A program made the position numbers and the translations under genes. Below are positions 1 through 7,456 of a DNA stretch of 27,202 nucleotides, piece after piece (the first letter of the stretch is position 1; each line of letters opens with the position of its first letter). Under the pieces are notes generated by a model. The model was not told the origin of the DNA. It made no database searches and saw only the letters and a list, made by a program, of their open reading frames with translations. The DNA comes from an uncultured Blautia sp. (GTDB taxonomy: Bacteria; Bacillota; Clostridia; Lachnospirales; Lachnospiraceae): positions 1 through 27,202 of the forward strand of contig NZ_CANTKB010000039.1 in the NCBI RefSeq assembly GCF_947654165.1, given 5' to 3'.

Positions 1-80
1 AAATATATGAACTTTTCAAGGTACTATAGAGAAGCTTTTGACCCCAACATCATTAATATTCCAATAATGACATACATGTT
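1..80. other. window edge, no gene identified
   Basis: Downstream of the ABC permease on the minus strand. The longest ATG-led reading frame there (ATG at 77-75) is only 17 codons before a TAG at 26-24, and no ribosome-binding site precedes it. A further gene of the exporter locus, for example a second permease or the missing sensor kinase, could start beyond the window edge. Confidence 0.4.
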
Positions 81-926
81 TTAAATATCCCTTTTTTGAA
101 ATACCGTCATACTGATTGCCAGCATAACCACAATAAATACAATACCTACAAGTGCTGCCATACCCATGGTTTTCGGTGCTGCATTCATACCAAGAGTTAC
201 AATTTTCCCACTTACGGTATAATCCATCATATGAAAATCATGAATCCCCAGTTTTTCTACTGCTTGATCCACAACGCCATACAACATAATTAATACATTC
301 ATACAAACGCAGACGCTGATCATCATGCTGATCACATTGTTGCGAAGTACCACTGCCAAGCACATAATCACCATAACAAGGGCAAAGTGCAACAAGGTCT
401 GCATGGCCGCATACTGGAAAAATTCTTTTCCAAGTCCCATAACCAGTTTCTGGTAGTATATGGCATTGCTAAGCATCTGAACCCCAATAAATAATAACAT
501 AGTAAGAACTACGTAAAGCAACAATGCCGCTGCTTTTGCGAAAATCAGATTTCCTCTGTTTCGCACCTGTCCTGCAATATTCTTTACATAGCCACTGGTA
601 ATATCAGCAGTAGCATATAGAACTGTAAAAATCACCATAAATAAAGCTATAAATTTTCCTTTTACATTGGCATAGAATCCATCAAATACGGAAACATCCG
701 CACCTGGTTTTGTAGGCAAAGTCACATCCATGCCCAGATTCCCTGATTCTTCACCATCCATGGCTGCTTCATACATCTCCTGCTTTTCTTCCATGGAAAA
801 GGTTAATATCTCCTCTGCGGAAAGGCTGTTGGTTAAAAACACACAGGCGATCATAACCATCCAAATAACATACAGGCTTTTTGTTTTAAACATACGGAAT
901 AATTCCATGCGGATCATATTAAGCAT
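81..926 (-). CDS. ABC transporter permease (bacitracin/lantibiotic-export type)
   Basis: Membrane subunit of an ABC exporter, about 281 residues, paired with the ATPase encoded just upstream. The N-terminus is a short basic cytoplasmic segment followed by one membrane helix (about 17-35). A polar extracellular stretch of about 60 residues comes next, then five hydrophobic segments ending near the C-terminus. This is the usual topology of ABC-2 type permeases that partner BcrA-like ATPases. I place the start at the ATG at 926-924 because AGGAGG lies 8 nt upstream; a GTG nine bases earlier falls inside that ribosome-binding site. The gene overlaps the ATPase stop by 8 nt, so the two are probably translationally coupled. 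The substrate cannot be read from sequence; peptide antibiotic export or self-protection is an inference from the family and the adjacent response regulator. Confidence 0.85.
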   Translation of the reverse strand: MLNMIRMELFRMFKTKSLYVIWMVMIACVFLTNSLSAEEILTFSMEEKQEMYEAAMDGEESGNLGMDVTLPTKPGADVSVFDGFYANVKGKFIALFMVIFTVLYATADITSGYVKNIAGQVRNRGNLIFAKAAALLLYVVLTMLLFIGVQMLSNAIYYQKLVMGLGKEFFQYAAMQTLLHFALVMVIMCLAVVLRNNVISMMISVCVCMNVLIMLYGVVDQAVEKLGIHDFHMMDYTVSGKIVTLGMNAAPKTMGMAALVGIVFIVVMLAISMTVFQKRDI

Positions 927-1836
927 TCTGCACACCTCCTGTCAGATTTAAGAAATACTGTTCCAGTTCTTCGCTGGTGATCCCGATTCCCTTGACCAGA
1001 ATACCAGCCTTGGAAAGTTCCATATTCACCTGTGCACTTTCATCCAGTCTTTCATAAATCTGTATGGTATTTTTATCCACTACCTGATAATTGGTAAAGC
1101 CCATGCGGTCCAAAACCGGCAGTGCCCGCTTCGGTTCCTCCAGAGAAATCTCCATACGCTCACTGCACCGCTGCAGCAGTTCTTCTCTGGTAAGCTCCTG
1201 AAGCAGACTTCCATTATGGATAATACCGTAATGTGTGGCAATCTTGGACAATTCTTCCAAAATATGGCTGGAGATTAAAATCGTCATATGATGTTCTTCT
1301 TTTAATCTCAGGATGGTATCTCGAATCTCTGCAATTCCCTGGGGATCCAGCCCGTTAATGGGCTCATCCAATACCAGCAGATCCGGTTCTCCCACTAATG
1401 CCAGTCCAATACCAAGACGCTGTTTCATACCAAGAGAAAAATGCTTTGCTTTTTTCTTCCCCACTTTGGAGAGTCCCACAACATCTAAAATAGTTTCAAT
1501 ATAGTTTTTCTCATCCATTCCAAACAATTTACATTTGATTGCCAGATTGTCATAAGCAGACATACTTCCGTATAATCCCGGTGCTTCAATAAGACAGCTG
1601 ATCCGTGAACGAACCTTTTTCAAATCCTGATTTTTATATCCAAATAATTCAATTTCCCCACTGGTAGGCTCCGCCAGGCCGCTGATCATCCGCATACAGG
1701 TGGTTTTTCCTGCACCATTTCTTCCTATAAATCCGTAAACAGACCCCTTCTTCACATGAAGATTTACTTTATTTACTGCTTTATGTCTGCCAAATTCCTT
1801 GGTCAAGCCGTTGGTACACAATAAATACTCACTTAT
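919..1836 (-). CDS. ABC transporter ATP-binding protein, apparent ATA start
   Basis: ATPase subunit of the exporter. It shows a Walker A motif (GRNGAGKTT, about residues 38-46 in the longer reading), a signature near FSLGMKQRL, Walker B LLVLDEPINGLD and the switch histidine in ISSHILEEL. This is the BcrA/antibiotic-exporter type, with a C-terminal extension of about 90 residues after the nucleotide-binding domain. The start is unusual. No ATG or GTG lies in frame upstream of the domain. The closest canonical alternative is TTG at 1821-1819, 21 nt past the ribosome-binding site AGGAGA (1848-1843). ATA at 1836-1834 has ideal 6-nt spacing and adds ISEYL, matching my recollection that relatives begin MSEYLL. 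Either ATA is used, or a G-to-A change/read error has altered the start. The protein is 305 aa from ATA and 300 aa from TTG. Confidence 0.85.
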   Translation of the reverse strand: MSEYLLCTNGLTKEFGRHKAVNKVNLHVKKGSVYGFIGRNGAGKTTCMRMISGLAEPTSGEIELFGYKNQDLKKVRSRISCLIEAPGLYGSMSAYDNLAIKCKLFGMDEKNYIETILDVVGLSKVGKKKAKHFSLGMKQRLGIGLALVGEPDLLVLDEPINGLDPQGIAEIRDTILRLKEEHHMTILISSHILEELSKIATHYGIIHNGSLLQELTREELLQRCSERMEISLEEPKRALPVLDRMGFTNYQVVDKNTIQIYERLDESAQVNMELSKAGILVKGIGITSEELEQYFLNLTGGVQNA

Positions 1837-1901
1837 CTTTTTTCTCCTTTTTTTGATTTGCTCTCATTCTACAGAAGAAATCCTAACCAATCGCAAATAA
1901 A

Positions 1902-1919
1902 AAGTAAAAAAAGAGTAAA
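1902..1919. promoter_or_regulatory. candidate response-regulator binding repeats
   Basis: Two near-identical heptamers, AAGTAAA (1902-1908) and GAGTAAA (1913-1919), are spaced exactly 11 bp apart, about one helical turn. They lie between the response regulator stop and the ATPase gene. OmpR-family regulators bind direct repeats with this phasing, so this may be where the neighbouring regulator activates the exporter. The region is A-rich, so chance is possible. Confidence 0.3.
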
Positions 1920-1921
1920 GA

Positions 1922-2596
1922 TTATGGATGCAGGCGGTAACCAATCCCCCACACGGTTTCTATGTATTCTTTTTCTGTCACTTCTTTGATTTTCTTCCTG
2001 ATATTGCTGATATGTACATCCAGGGTCTTAGTTTCTCCCATATACGGTTCTTCCCAGGCATACTCAAAAATTTCTTCCTTGCTGAATACTTTTTTCGGAT
2101 GCCGCAGAAACAGCTCCAAAATAGAAAATTCCTGCCTGGTAATTTTCGAAAGTTCTGTGCCTTCTACCCGCACACAATAATTTGTTTTATCCATCTCCAT
2201 GCCCTGATAACTCATTTTTCCTTCTTCTATAAGTCCTTCTGTCCTGCGGATCTGCACCTCTATTCTGGCCAGCACTTCTTTCACATCAAAAGGCTTTGTA
2301 ATATAATCATCTGCACCGCTTCTTAAATGCTCCACCTTATCATCAATGGTGTCCTTTGCTGTGAGCACGATCACCGGTGTGCTCCCCTTTTTCCTGATTT
2401 CCTTCAGCACCTCTTCTCCCGGAATCCCCGGGAGCATCAGATCCAGCAGTACCACACTGTAGCGGTTCCTATGCAAAAGCATCCTGGCCTCTGTGCCGGA
2501 AAACGCCTGGACACAAGAATAGTGCTCCTTTTCCAGAGCCTCTTTTAAAAGTTCATTGATATTTGTGTCATCTTCTACAATTAAAATTGAATACAT
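1922..2596 (-). CDS. OmpR/PhoB-family response regulator
   Basis: A 224-residue two-component regulator. The receiver domain (about 1-115) has the acidic pocket E8-D9-D10, the phospho-acceptor D52 in VVLLDLMLPG and a TKPF lysine near residue 101. A winged-helix DNA-binding domain (about 128-224) ends in the typical ETVWGIGYRL. It precedes the two ABC genes by about 85 nt on the same strand, so it very probably controls them, as in bacitracin or nisin-type detoxification modules. No histidine kinase gene is adjacent on either side inside the window. The kinase would have to lie downstream of the permease beyond position 1, or elsewhere. The start ATG has only a weak upstream ribosome-binding site (AGGGATG). 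Confidence 0.93.
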   Translation of the reverse strand: MYSILIVEDDTNINELLKEALEKEHYSCVQAFSGTEARMLLHRNRYSVVLLDLMLPGIPGEEVLKEIRKKGSTPVIVLTAKDTIDDKVEHLRSGADDYITKPFDVKEVLARIEVQIRRTEGLIEEGKMSYQGMEMDKTNYCVRVEGTELSKITRQEFSILELFLRHPKKVFSKEEIFEYAWEEPYMGETKTLDVHISNIRKKIKEVTEKEYIETVWGIGYRLHP

Positions 2597-2633
2597 GTTG
2601 ACTTCATCCCTATCATTTAATCTTTTTTACCAT

Positions 2634-2671
2634 AAAAAGACGCTGCCCCCTCTCGGTTTGCAGCATCTTTT
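2634..2671 (-). terminator. rho-independent terminator of uraA
   Basis: Inverted repeat of 11 bp with one G-T wobble (AAAGACGCTGC at 2636-2646, GCAGCATCTTT at 2660-2670), followed on the minus strand by a T run. It separates the permease gene from the response regulator downstream. Confidence 0.8.
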
Positions 2672-2683
2672 CTACATTTTTCT

Positions 2684-3946
2684 TTATTCACTTTCCTTAT
2701 CATTGGTAAGATTCAATTTGTCCAGCACATAGAAGATCAGACTGAGGATCATTCCCACAATGCAAGCCAGGACCATACCTTTTAATTCAATTTCTCCAAA
2801 CCGGATGGTGATTCCGGAAAGTCCTGTAACAAAAATAACTGAGGTAAGAGCCAGATTCCTGCTGCGTCCATAATCCACCTTGCTATCCACCAGGATACGG
2901 ATACCGGAGGTTCCGATCATACCATAAAGCAGGAAAGAGATACCACCGATAACCGGTCCCGGGATGGTGTTGATCAGTGCTGTCAGCTTCCCGATAAAGG
3001 AGCAGATAATGGACAGCACCGCAGCACCTCCGATCACATATACGCTATATACTCTTGTCATAGCCATAACACCAATATTCTCACCATAGGTTGTCGTTGG
3101 TACAGAACCAATAAAACCAGAAATCATGGTGGAAAAGTTATCCGCAAACAGAGAACGATGCAAACCGGGATCTTTGATCAGATCTCTTCCTACAATCTTA
3201 CCAGTAACGATCTGATGCCCGATATGCTCAGAAGCAATGACCAGAATAACCGGAAGAATAATGACAATGGCCTGAGCATTGAATTTCGGTGCAGAGAAGT
3301 TTGGCAATGAAAACAGCGGTGCCTGGGCAACGGCTGTAAAATCTACGATTCCACAGGCAATAGCTGCGATATAACCGCAGATAATTGCGATCAGGATTGG
3401 AATGACGGAAAGGAATTTCCGGAATACAACGGAACCAAACACTGCCACTCCAAGGGTTACCAGAAAGACAATGACATTTCCCGGAACCAGCACTTCATCT
3501 AACATTCCCGCATTGCTTGCCGCTGTACCGGATAATTCCAAACCGATCAATGCCACTACAGGTCCCATTGCTGCCGGAGGAAGTACAATATCAATCCAGT
3601 CTGAACCAAACTTGTAGATGATCAGGGCAAGGATACAGCCACAAAAACCTACTGCCACAAAGCCGCCCAGGGCATATTCATAACCGAATTTACTGATAAC
3701 AATACTCGCAGGAGCAATAAAAGCAAAACTGGAGCCAAGATATGCCGGAGCTTTCCCTTTGGTAATAAAAATAAACAGCAGGGTTCCCACACCATTCATA
3801 AATAAAACAATTGCCGGATTAATCCCAAACAAAAAAGGTACCAGCACAGAAGCACCAAACATAGCAAACATATGCTGAATACTGAGAGGAATCAAAAGTT
3901 TCGGCGGCACTTTTTCTTCCACCTGGATAATTTTACGATTTTCCAA
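2684..3946 (-). CDS. uraA: uracil/xanthine permease (NCS2 family)
   Basis: A 420-residue nucleobase:cation symporter of the UraA/PyrP branch. The N-terminus KLLIPLSIQHMFAMFGAS is the characteristic first helix of the family. The central SEHIGHQIVTG carries the glutamate that binds the pyrimidine in UraA, and TTTYGENIGVMAMT holds the second conserved glutamate. Roughly 12-14 membrane segments fill the protein. The start is a TTG at 3946-3944, preceded by AAGGAG at good spacing. The leader contains a small hairpin (GTAGCA at 4000-4005 with TGCTAC at 4021-4026), but I find no PyrR-binding anti-antiterminator and no purine riboswitch, so its regulation is unclear. It is a single-gene unit between two terminators. 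Uracil is the likelier substrate; xanthine is possible. Confidence 0.92.
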   Translation of the reverse strand: MENRKIIQVEEKVPPKLLIPLSIQHMFAMFGASVLVPFLFGINPAIVLFMNGVGTLLFIFITKGKAPAYLGSSFAFIAPASIVISKFGYEYALGGFVAVGFCGCILALIIYKFGSDWIDIVLPPAAMGPVVALIGLELSGTAASNAGMLDEVLVPGNVIVFLVTLGVAVFGSVVFRKFLSVIPILIAIICGYIAAIACGIVDFTAVAQAPLFSLPNFSAPKFNAQAIVIILPVILVIASEHIGHQIVTGKIVGRDLIKDPGLHRSLFADNFSTMISGFIGSVPTTTYGENIGVMAMTRVYSVYVIGGAAVLSIICSFIGKLTALINTIPGPVIGGISFLLYGMIGTSGIRILVDSKVDYGRSRNLALTSVIFVTGLSGITIRFGEIELKGMVLACIVGMILSLIFYVLDKLNLTNDKESE

Positions 3947-4056
3947 TGTTTTTCTCCTTCTTTTTCTTATTAAATTGTCTTTAGACCATTCGTCTTATAG
4001 TAGCACAAAACCTTAAAAAATGCTACGCTTTTTTCACGCTCTTTTTCACATAGAAA

Positions 4057-4080
4057 AAGACTGTCGGATTTGACAGCCTT
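4057..4080 (-). terminator. terminator of uxaC
   Basis: On the minus strand AAGGCTGTC and GACAGTCTT form a 9-bp stem (one G-T wobble) around the loop AAATCC, followed by TTTTTC. It lies 16 nt past the uxaC stop. Confidence 0.8.
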
Positions 4081-4095
4081 CTTCCAGATTTTATT

Positions 4096-5511
4096 CTATT
4101 TTGTTTCTAAATCAAATCCAAAGTAGCGGACAGCATTGTTATAAGAAATACCTTTGACAATCTTTTCCAGATTCTTCATATCTTTTGGATATTCACCGTT
4201 TTCTACCCATCCACCGATCAGCTCACACATAATTCTTCTGAAATACTCGTGTCTCGGATAAGAAAGAAAACTTCTGGAGTCTGTCAGCATACCGATAAAG
4301 TTACCAAGAAGTCCAAGGTTTGCTAAAGATGTCATCTGTTTCATCATACCTGTCTTGTTATCATTGAACCACCATGCGGAACCCTGCTGAATCTTTCCTA
4401 CTGCATCGCTGTTCTGGAAACATCCGAGAACGGTTCCGATCAGTTCATCATCGATGGGATTTAAACTGTAGAGAATGGTCTTTGGCAGATTCTTTGCCTC
4501 ATTGACAGCATTCAGGAAATCGGTAAGTTCAGCTCCCGGTGTGTAATTGCTGATACAGTCAAATCCTGTATCCGGACCAAGCTTCGCATACATTGCCTTG
4601 TTGTTATCTCTTTTACATCCGTAATGAAGCTGCATTACCCAGTTCATTTCTTCGTATTTTCCTGCCACAAACAGCATAAAAGCTGTTTTAAATTTGGCTG
4701 CCTCTGCCTTTGACACTTCTTTTCCTGCCAGACGCTGTGCAAATACAGCTTCCACTTCTTCTTCTGAAGCAGGTGCATACATCACATAGTCCAGACCGTG
4801 GTCAGAAATGCAGCATCCCATGCTGTCAAAGTATTCCATTCTTTTTGCAATGGCTTCTTTTAAGTCTGCAAAAGTCTTAATCTCTACTCCTGAAACCTGA
4901 GCCAGCTTTCCAAGGTAATCCAGATAATCCGGTTTCTCAAGATTCATAGCCTTGTCCGGTCTCCATGCCGGAAGTACCTGTACATCAAAACTTTCATCCT
5001 CTTTAATGATCTTATGCCATTTCAGATCATCCACCGGATCATCTGTGGTACAGAGCAAGGTAACGTTGGACTGTTTGATCAGATTTCTGGCGCTCATGGA
5101 TGGATCCTGAATTTTTTTGTTACACAGATTCCACACTTCCTCTGCTGTTTCGCTGTTCAGTACACCGTAATAGCCGAAGTATCTCTGTAACTCCAGATGG
5201 CTCCAGTGAAACAGTGGGTTGCCGATTGCTTTTTCCAATGTTTCTGCCCATTTCTGGAATTTTTCTCTGTCCGGTGCATCTCCCGTGATGTAATATTCAT
5301 CCACACCGTTAGAACGCATCTGACGCCATTTGTAATGGTCTCCTCCAAGCCATACCTGGGTAATATTCTCAAACTGTCTGTCCTCTGCGATTTCCTGCGG
5401 ATTAATATGACAGTGGTAATCAAGAACCGGAACCTGAGAAGCAAACTCATGATACAATTCCTGTGCTGTCTCTGTACTTAATAAAAAATCTTTGTCCATA
5501 AATGCTTTCAT
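4096..5511 (-). CDS. uxaC: glucuronate/galacturonate (uronate) isomerase
   Basis: A 471-residue uronate isomerase of the amidohydrolase superfamily. It interconverts D-glucuronate with D-fructuronate and D-galacturonate with D-tagaturonate. The metal-binding HCHINPQE motif lies near residue 35, and the C-terminal TDSRSFLSYPRHEYFRR is strongly family-specific; the length is normal. ATG at 5511 follows TAAGGAGG. It is the last gene of the minus-strand run lacI-dctP-dctQ-dctM-uxaC. It also has its own good promoter in the 112-nt gap before it (see 5579-5608), so it can probably be expressed both by read-through and independently. Its partners UxaB and UxaA are encoded divergently at 9753-12769. 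Because fructuronate genes (uxuA, uxuB) are absent here, the galacturonate branch is the one supported locally. Confidence 0.96.
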   Translation of the reverse strand: MKAFMDKDFLLSTETAQELYHEFASQVPVLDYHCHINPQEIAEDRQFENITQVWLGGDHYKWRQMRSNGVDEYYITGDAPDREKFQKWAETLEKAIGNPLFHWSHLELQRYFGYYGVLNSETAEEVWNLCNKKIQDPSMSARNLIKQSNVTLLCTTDDPVDDLKWHKIIKEDESFDVQVLPAWRPDKAMNLEKPDYLDYLGKLAQVSGVEIKTFADLKEAIAKRMEYFDSMGCCISDHGLDYVMYAPASEEEVEAVFAQRLAGKEVSKAEAAKFKTAFMLFVAGKYEEMNWVMQLHYGCKRDNNKAMYAKLGPDTGFDCISNYTPGAELTDFLNAVNEAKNLPKTILYSLNPIDDELIGTVLGCFQNSDAVGKIQQGSAWWFNDNKTGMMKQMTSLANLGLLGNFIGMLTDSRSFLSYPRHEYFRRIMCELIGGWVENGEYPKDMKNLEKIVKGISYNNAVRYFGFDLETK

Positions 5512-5540
5512 TGTGAACAGCCTCCTTATATTTTTTATTC

Positions 5541-5567
5541 GCCCGGCTGTATATTGTACTGCCGGGC
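5541..5567 (-). other. GC-rich hairpin at the 5' end of the uxaC mRNA
   Basis: Perfect 7-bp inverted repeat GCCCGGC / GCCGGGC with a 13-nt loop. It lies about 5 nt downstream of the predicted uxaC transcription start and about 16 nt upstream of its ribosome-binding site. On the minus strand it is followed by GAATAAAAAA, not a T run, so it is unlikely to terminate dctM transcripts. It could stabilise or mark a processed 5' end. Confidence 0.55.
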
Positions 5568-5578
5568 TTTTATCCTAA

Positions 5579-5608
5579 ATTATAACACGCTTTCTTTATT
5601 TAAAACAA
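5579..5608 (-). promoter_or_regulatory. sigma-A promoter for uxaC
   Basis: On the minus strand the -35 is TTGTTT (5608-5603), the spacer is 18 bp, and the -10 is TATAAT (5584-5579) with an extended TGT in front. It lies in the dctM-uxaC gap and would start uxaC transcripts near 5572. Confidence 0.6.
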
Positions 5609-5622
5609 TACAAAACTCATTT

Positions 5623-6930
5623 TTATACGTAACCCATCAGACCAGGCAAGAACAGACTGATCTGCGGAATATAGGTTACCAGCATCAATACAATAAAAAT
5701 TGCGGCGAAATAGATCAACAACTGTTTAAATACCGTCTCAATCTTAACATTTCCCACCTTCACTCCTACAAACAATGTCGTTCCAACCGGAGGAGTAATG
5801 GTACCGATACATAGATTAAAGATCATCATAATACCAAAGTGAATGGTATTCATTCCCAGTGCTGTACAGACCGGCAGGAAAATCGGTGTGAAGATCAGAC
5901 ATGCCGGTGTCATATCCATAAAAGTACCTACAATCAGCAGAATAACATTGATCATCAGCAAGATAACAATCTTGTTGCTGCTCACTGCCAAAAGTGCATT
6001 AGAAACCAATGTTGGAATATTTGTAAAAGCCATGACCCAGGACATGATACTGGATACACCAATGAGGAAAATAATGATTCCTGTCATCTCTGCACTTTCT
6101 TTAAAAATCTTTGGCAGTTCTTTGATCTTAATCGATTTGTAGCCAAATACAGATAAAAGCAAACTATAGACAACCGCAACAACCGAACCTTCCGTTGCAG
6201 TAAAAATACCGGAAATGATTCCGCCGATAACAATAACGATCAAAAGCAGACAAGGAATCGCCTGTAAGATGATCTGCATTGCTTCTTTGAAAGTAAATTT
6301 TGCTTTGCTTCTATAGCCACGCTTCTTTGCTAAAAAGAAAATGACCAACATACAGGCAAGTCCCCAGAGCATTCCCGGAATATATCCGGCCATAAACAAA
6401 GCAGCCACCGAAGTACCGCCGCTTACCAGTGAAAAGGTAATCATAACATTGCTTGGAGGAATCAGAAGTCCGGTTGGTGCAGTCGCAATATTTGCCGCTG
6501 CGGAAAAATCAGGATCATATCCCTCGTCTTTTTCAATAGGACCAATAATAGAACCCATAGCAGATGCTGCCGCTGTACCGGAACCGGAAATAGCACCAAA
6601 CAGCATATTGGCAATTACATTGGTCTGTGCCAGAGCACCTGGTGCACGACCTGTGATCAGTTTTGCAAGATTAATAAGGCGGACTGCAATCCCCCCCTTA
6701 TTCATCAGGTTTCCAGCCAAAATAAAAAACGGAATAGCCAAAAGACTGAACACAGAAATACCGGAAAAGATTCTCTGAGCACCCGTAAGGACCGCAACAC
6801 TGGTGTCCATGATCGGGAGAATAGCACAGATGGATGAAATTCCAAGAGCAACTGCGATCGGTACACCGGCGATCAACATGATCAACAGCAATACTAATAT
6901 GATCAGACCTGAAATTAATGCTACATTCAT
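5623..6930 (-). CDS. dctM: TRAP transporter large permease subunit DctM
   Basis: A 435-residue integral membrane protein with about 12 hydrophobic segments. It forms the translocation channel of a tripartite ATP-independent periplasmic-type transporter and uses an ion gradient. Family marks are NVIANMLFGAISGSGTAAASAMGSIIGPIEKDEGY in the first half, the GLLIPPSNVMITF stretch, and FGIMMIFNLCIGTITPPVGTTLFVG near the C-terminus (given as landmarks of the DctM fold). The ribosome-binding site and start read AAGGAGGAAAAAAATATG, 16 nt after dctQ. It works with DctQ and DctP encoded upstream. The UxaABC context makes a hexuronate such as galacturonate or glucuronate the likely substrate. Confidence 0.96.
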   Translation of the reverse strand: MNVALISGLIILVLLLIMLIAGVPIAVALGISSICAILPIMDTSVAVLTGAQRIFSGISVFSLLAIPFFILAGNLMNKGGIAVRLINLAKLITGRAPGALAQTNVIANMLFGAISGSGTAAASAMGSIIGPIEKDEGYDPDFSAAANIATAPTGLLIPPSNVMITFSLVSGGTSVAALFMAGYIPGMLWGLACMLVIFFLAKKRGYRSKAKFTFKEAMQIILQAIPCLLLIVIVIGGIISGIFTATEGSVVAVVYSLLLSVFGYKSIKIKELPKIFKESAEMTGIIIFLIGVSSIMSWVMAFTNIPTLVSNALLAVSSNKIVILLMINVILLIVGTFMDMTPACLIFTPIFLPVCTALGMNTIHFGIMMIFNLCIGTITPPVGTTLFVGVKVGNVKIETVFKQLLIYFAAIFIVLMLVTYIPQISLFLPGLMGYV

Positions 6931-6946
6931 ATTTTTTTCCTCCTTC

Positions 6947-7456
6947 TTATTCTTTTACTTCTCTTTGTTCTCTCTCATATCCCACTGCAAGATCAATAAT
7001 ATTCAGGATAGAATAGAAAACAATGATAATACCGGAAAGAGGAACAACTGTGTAAACAATTCCCATTGGAATCCCAAGAGATGCGGTTACCTGCGTCATC
7101 GTAAGCTGCATGATCGTAGCCCCTCCATATACCAGTACACTTCCTGACAAAAGCATAACCAGCAGTTCAATCACGATTTCCAATATTCTTCTTGGAGTTC
7201 CCGTTAATTTGTCAGCCAGAAATCCCATACGCATATGGTCTCTTTTGCCAAATACCAGTGCGGATGCAAGCAGTGCCATCCAGGTAAAACTATAAGTAAG
7301 AAGTTCCTCTGAAACGGTACTCGGTTTATTGAAAAAATAACGGGTTGTGATCTGATAAGTTCCGATAATAACCATCAGTGCAAAGATGATCACGCACAAA
7401 GAGCTTAATGTAACATCAATCACCTGGCGTATTTTATGTAATGTCTTCATAATCAT
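6947..7456 (-). CDS. dctQ: TRAP transporter small permease subunit DctQ
   Basis: A 169-residue protein with four predicted membrane helices (about 13-35, 50-67, 89-110, 130-152) and the family pattern of EELLTYSFTWMALLASALVFGKRDHMRM between helices 1 and 2. This subunit anchors the transport complex beside DctM. It overlaps the dctP stop by 4 nt (ATGA), so it is translationally coupled. A second ATG two codons in (MKTLHK) also lies within reach of the upstream GGAAGGGG, and the true start is undecided between them. Confidence 0.93.
   Translation of the reverse strand: MIMKTLHKIRQVIDVTLSSLCVIIFALMVIIGTYQITTRYFFNKPSTVSEELLTYSFTWMALLASALVFGKRDHMRMGFLADKLTGTPRRILEIVIELLVMLLSGSVLVYGGATIMQLTMTQVTASLGIPMGIVYTVVPLSGIIIVFYSILNIIDLAVGYEREQREVKE

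Noticed and set aside
3947..4056. uraA leader searched for a PyrR attenuator or purine riboswitch
   Set aside because: Only a 6-bp hairpin with an AT-rich loop is present; no PyrR-binding consensus and no purine aptamer pattern could be recognised.
6341..6778. Plus-strand frame of 145 codons opposite dctM
   Set aside because: Mirrors the alanine/isoleucine-rich membrane helices of DctM on the other strand.
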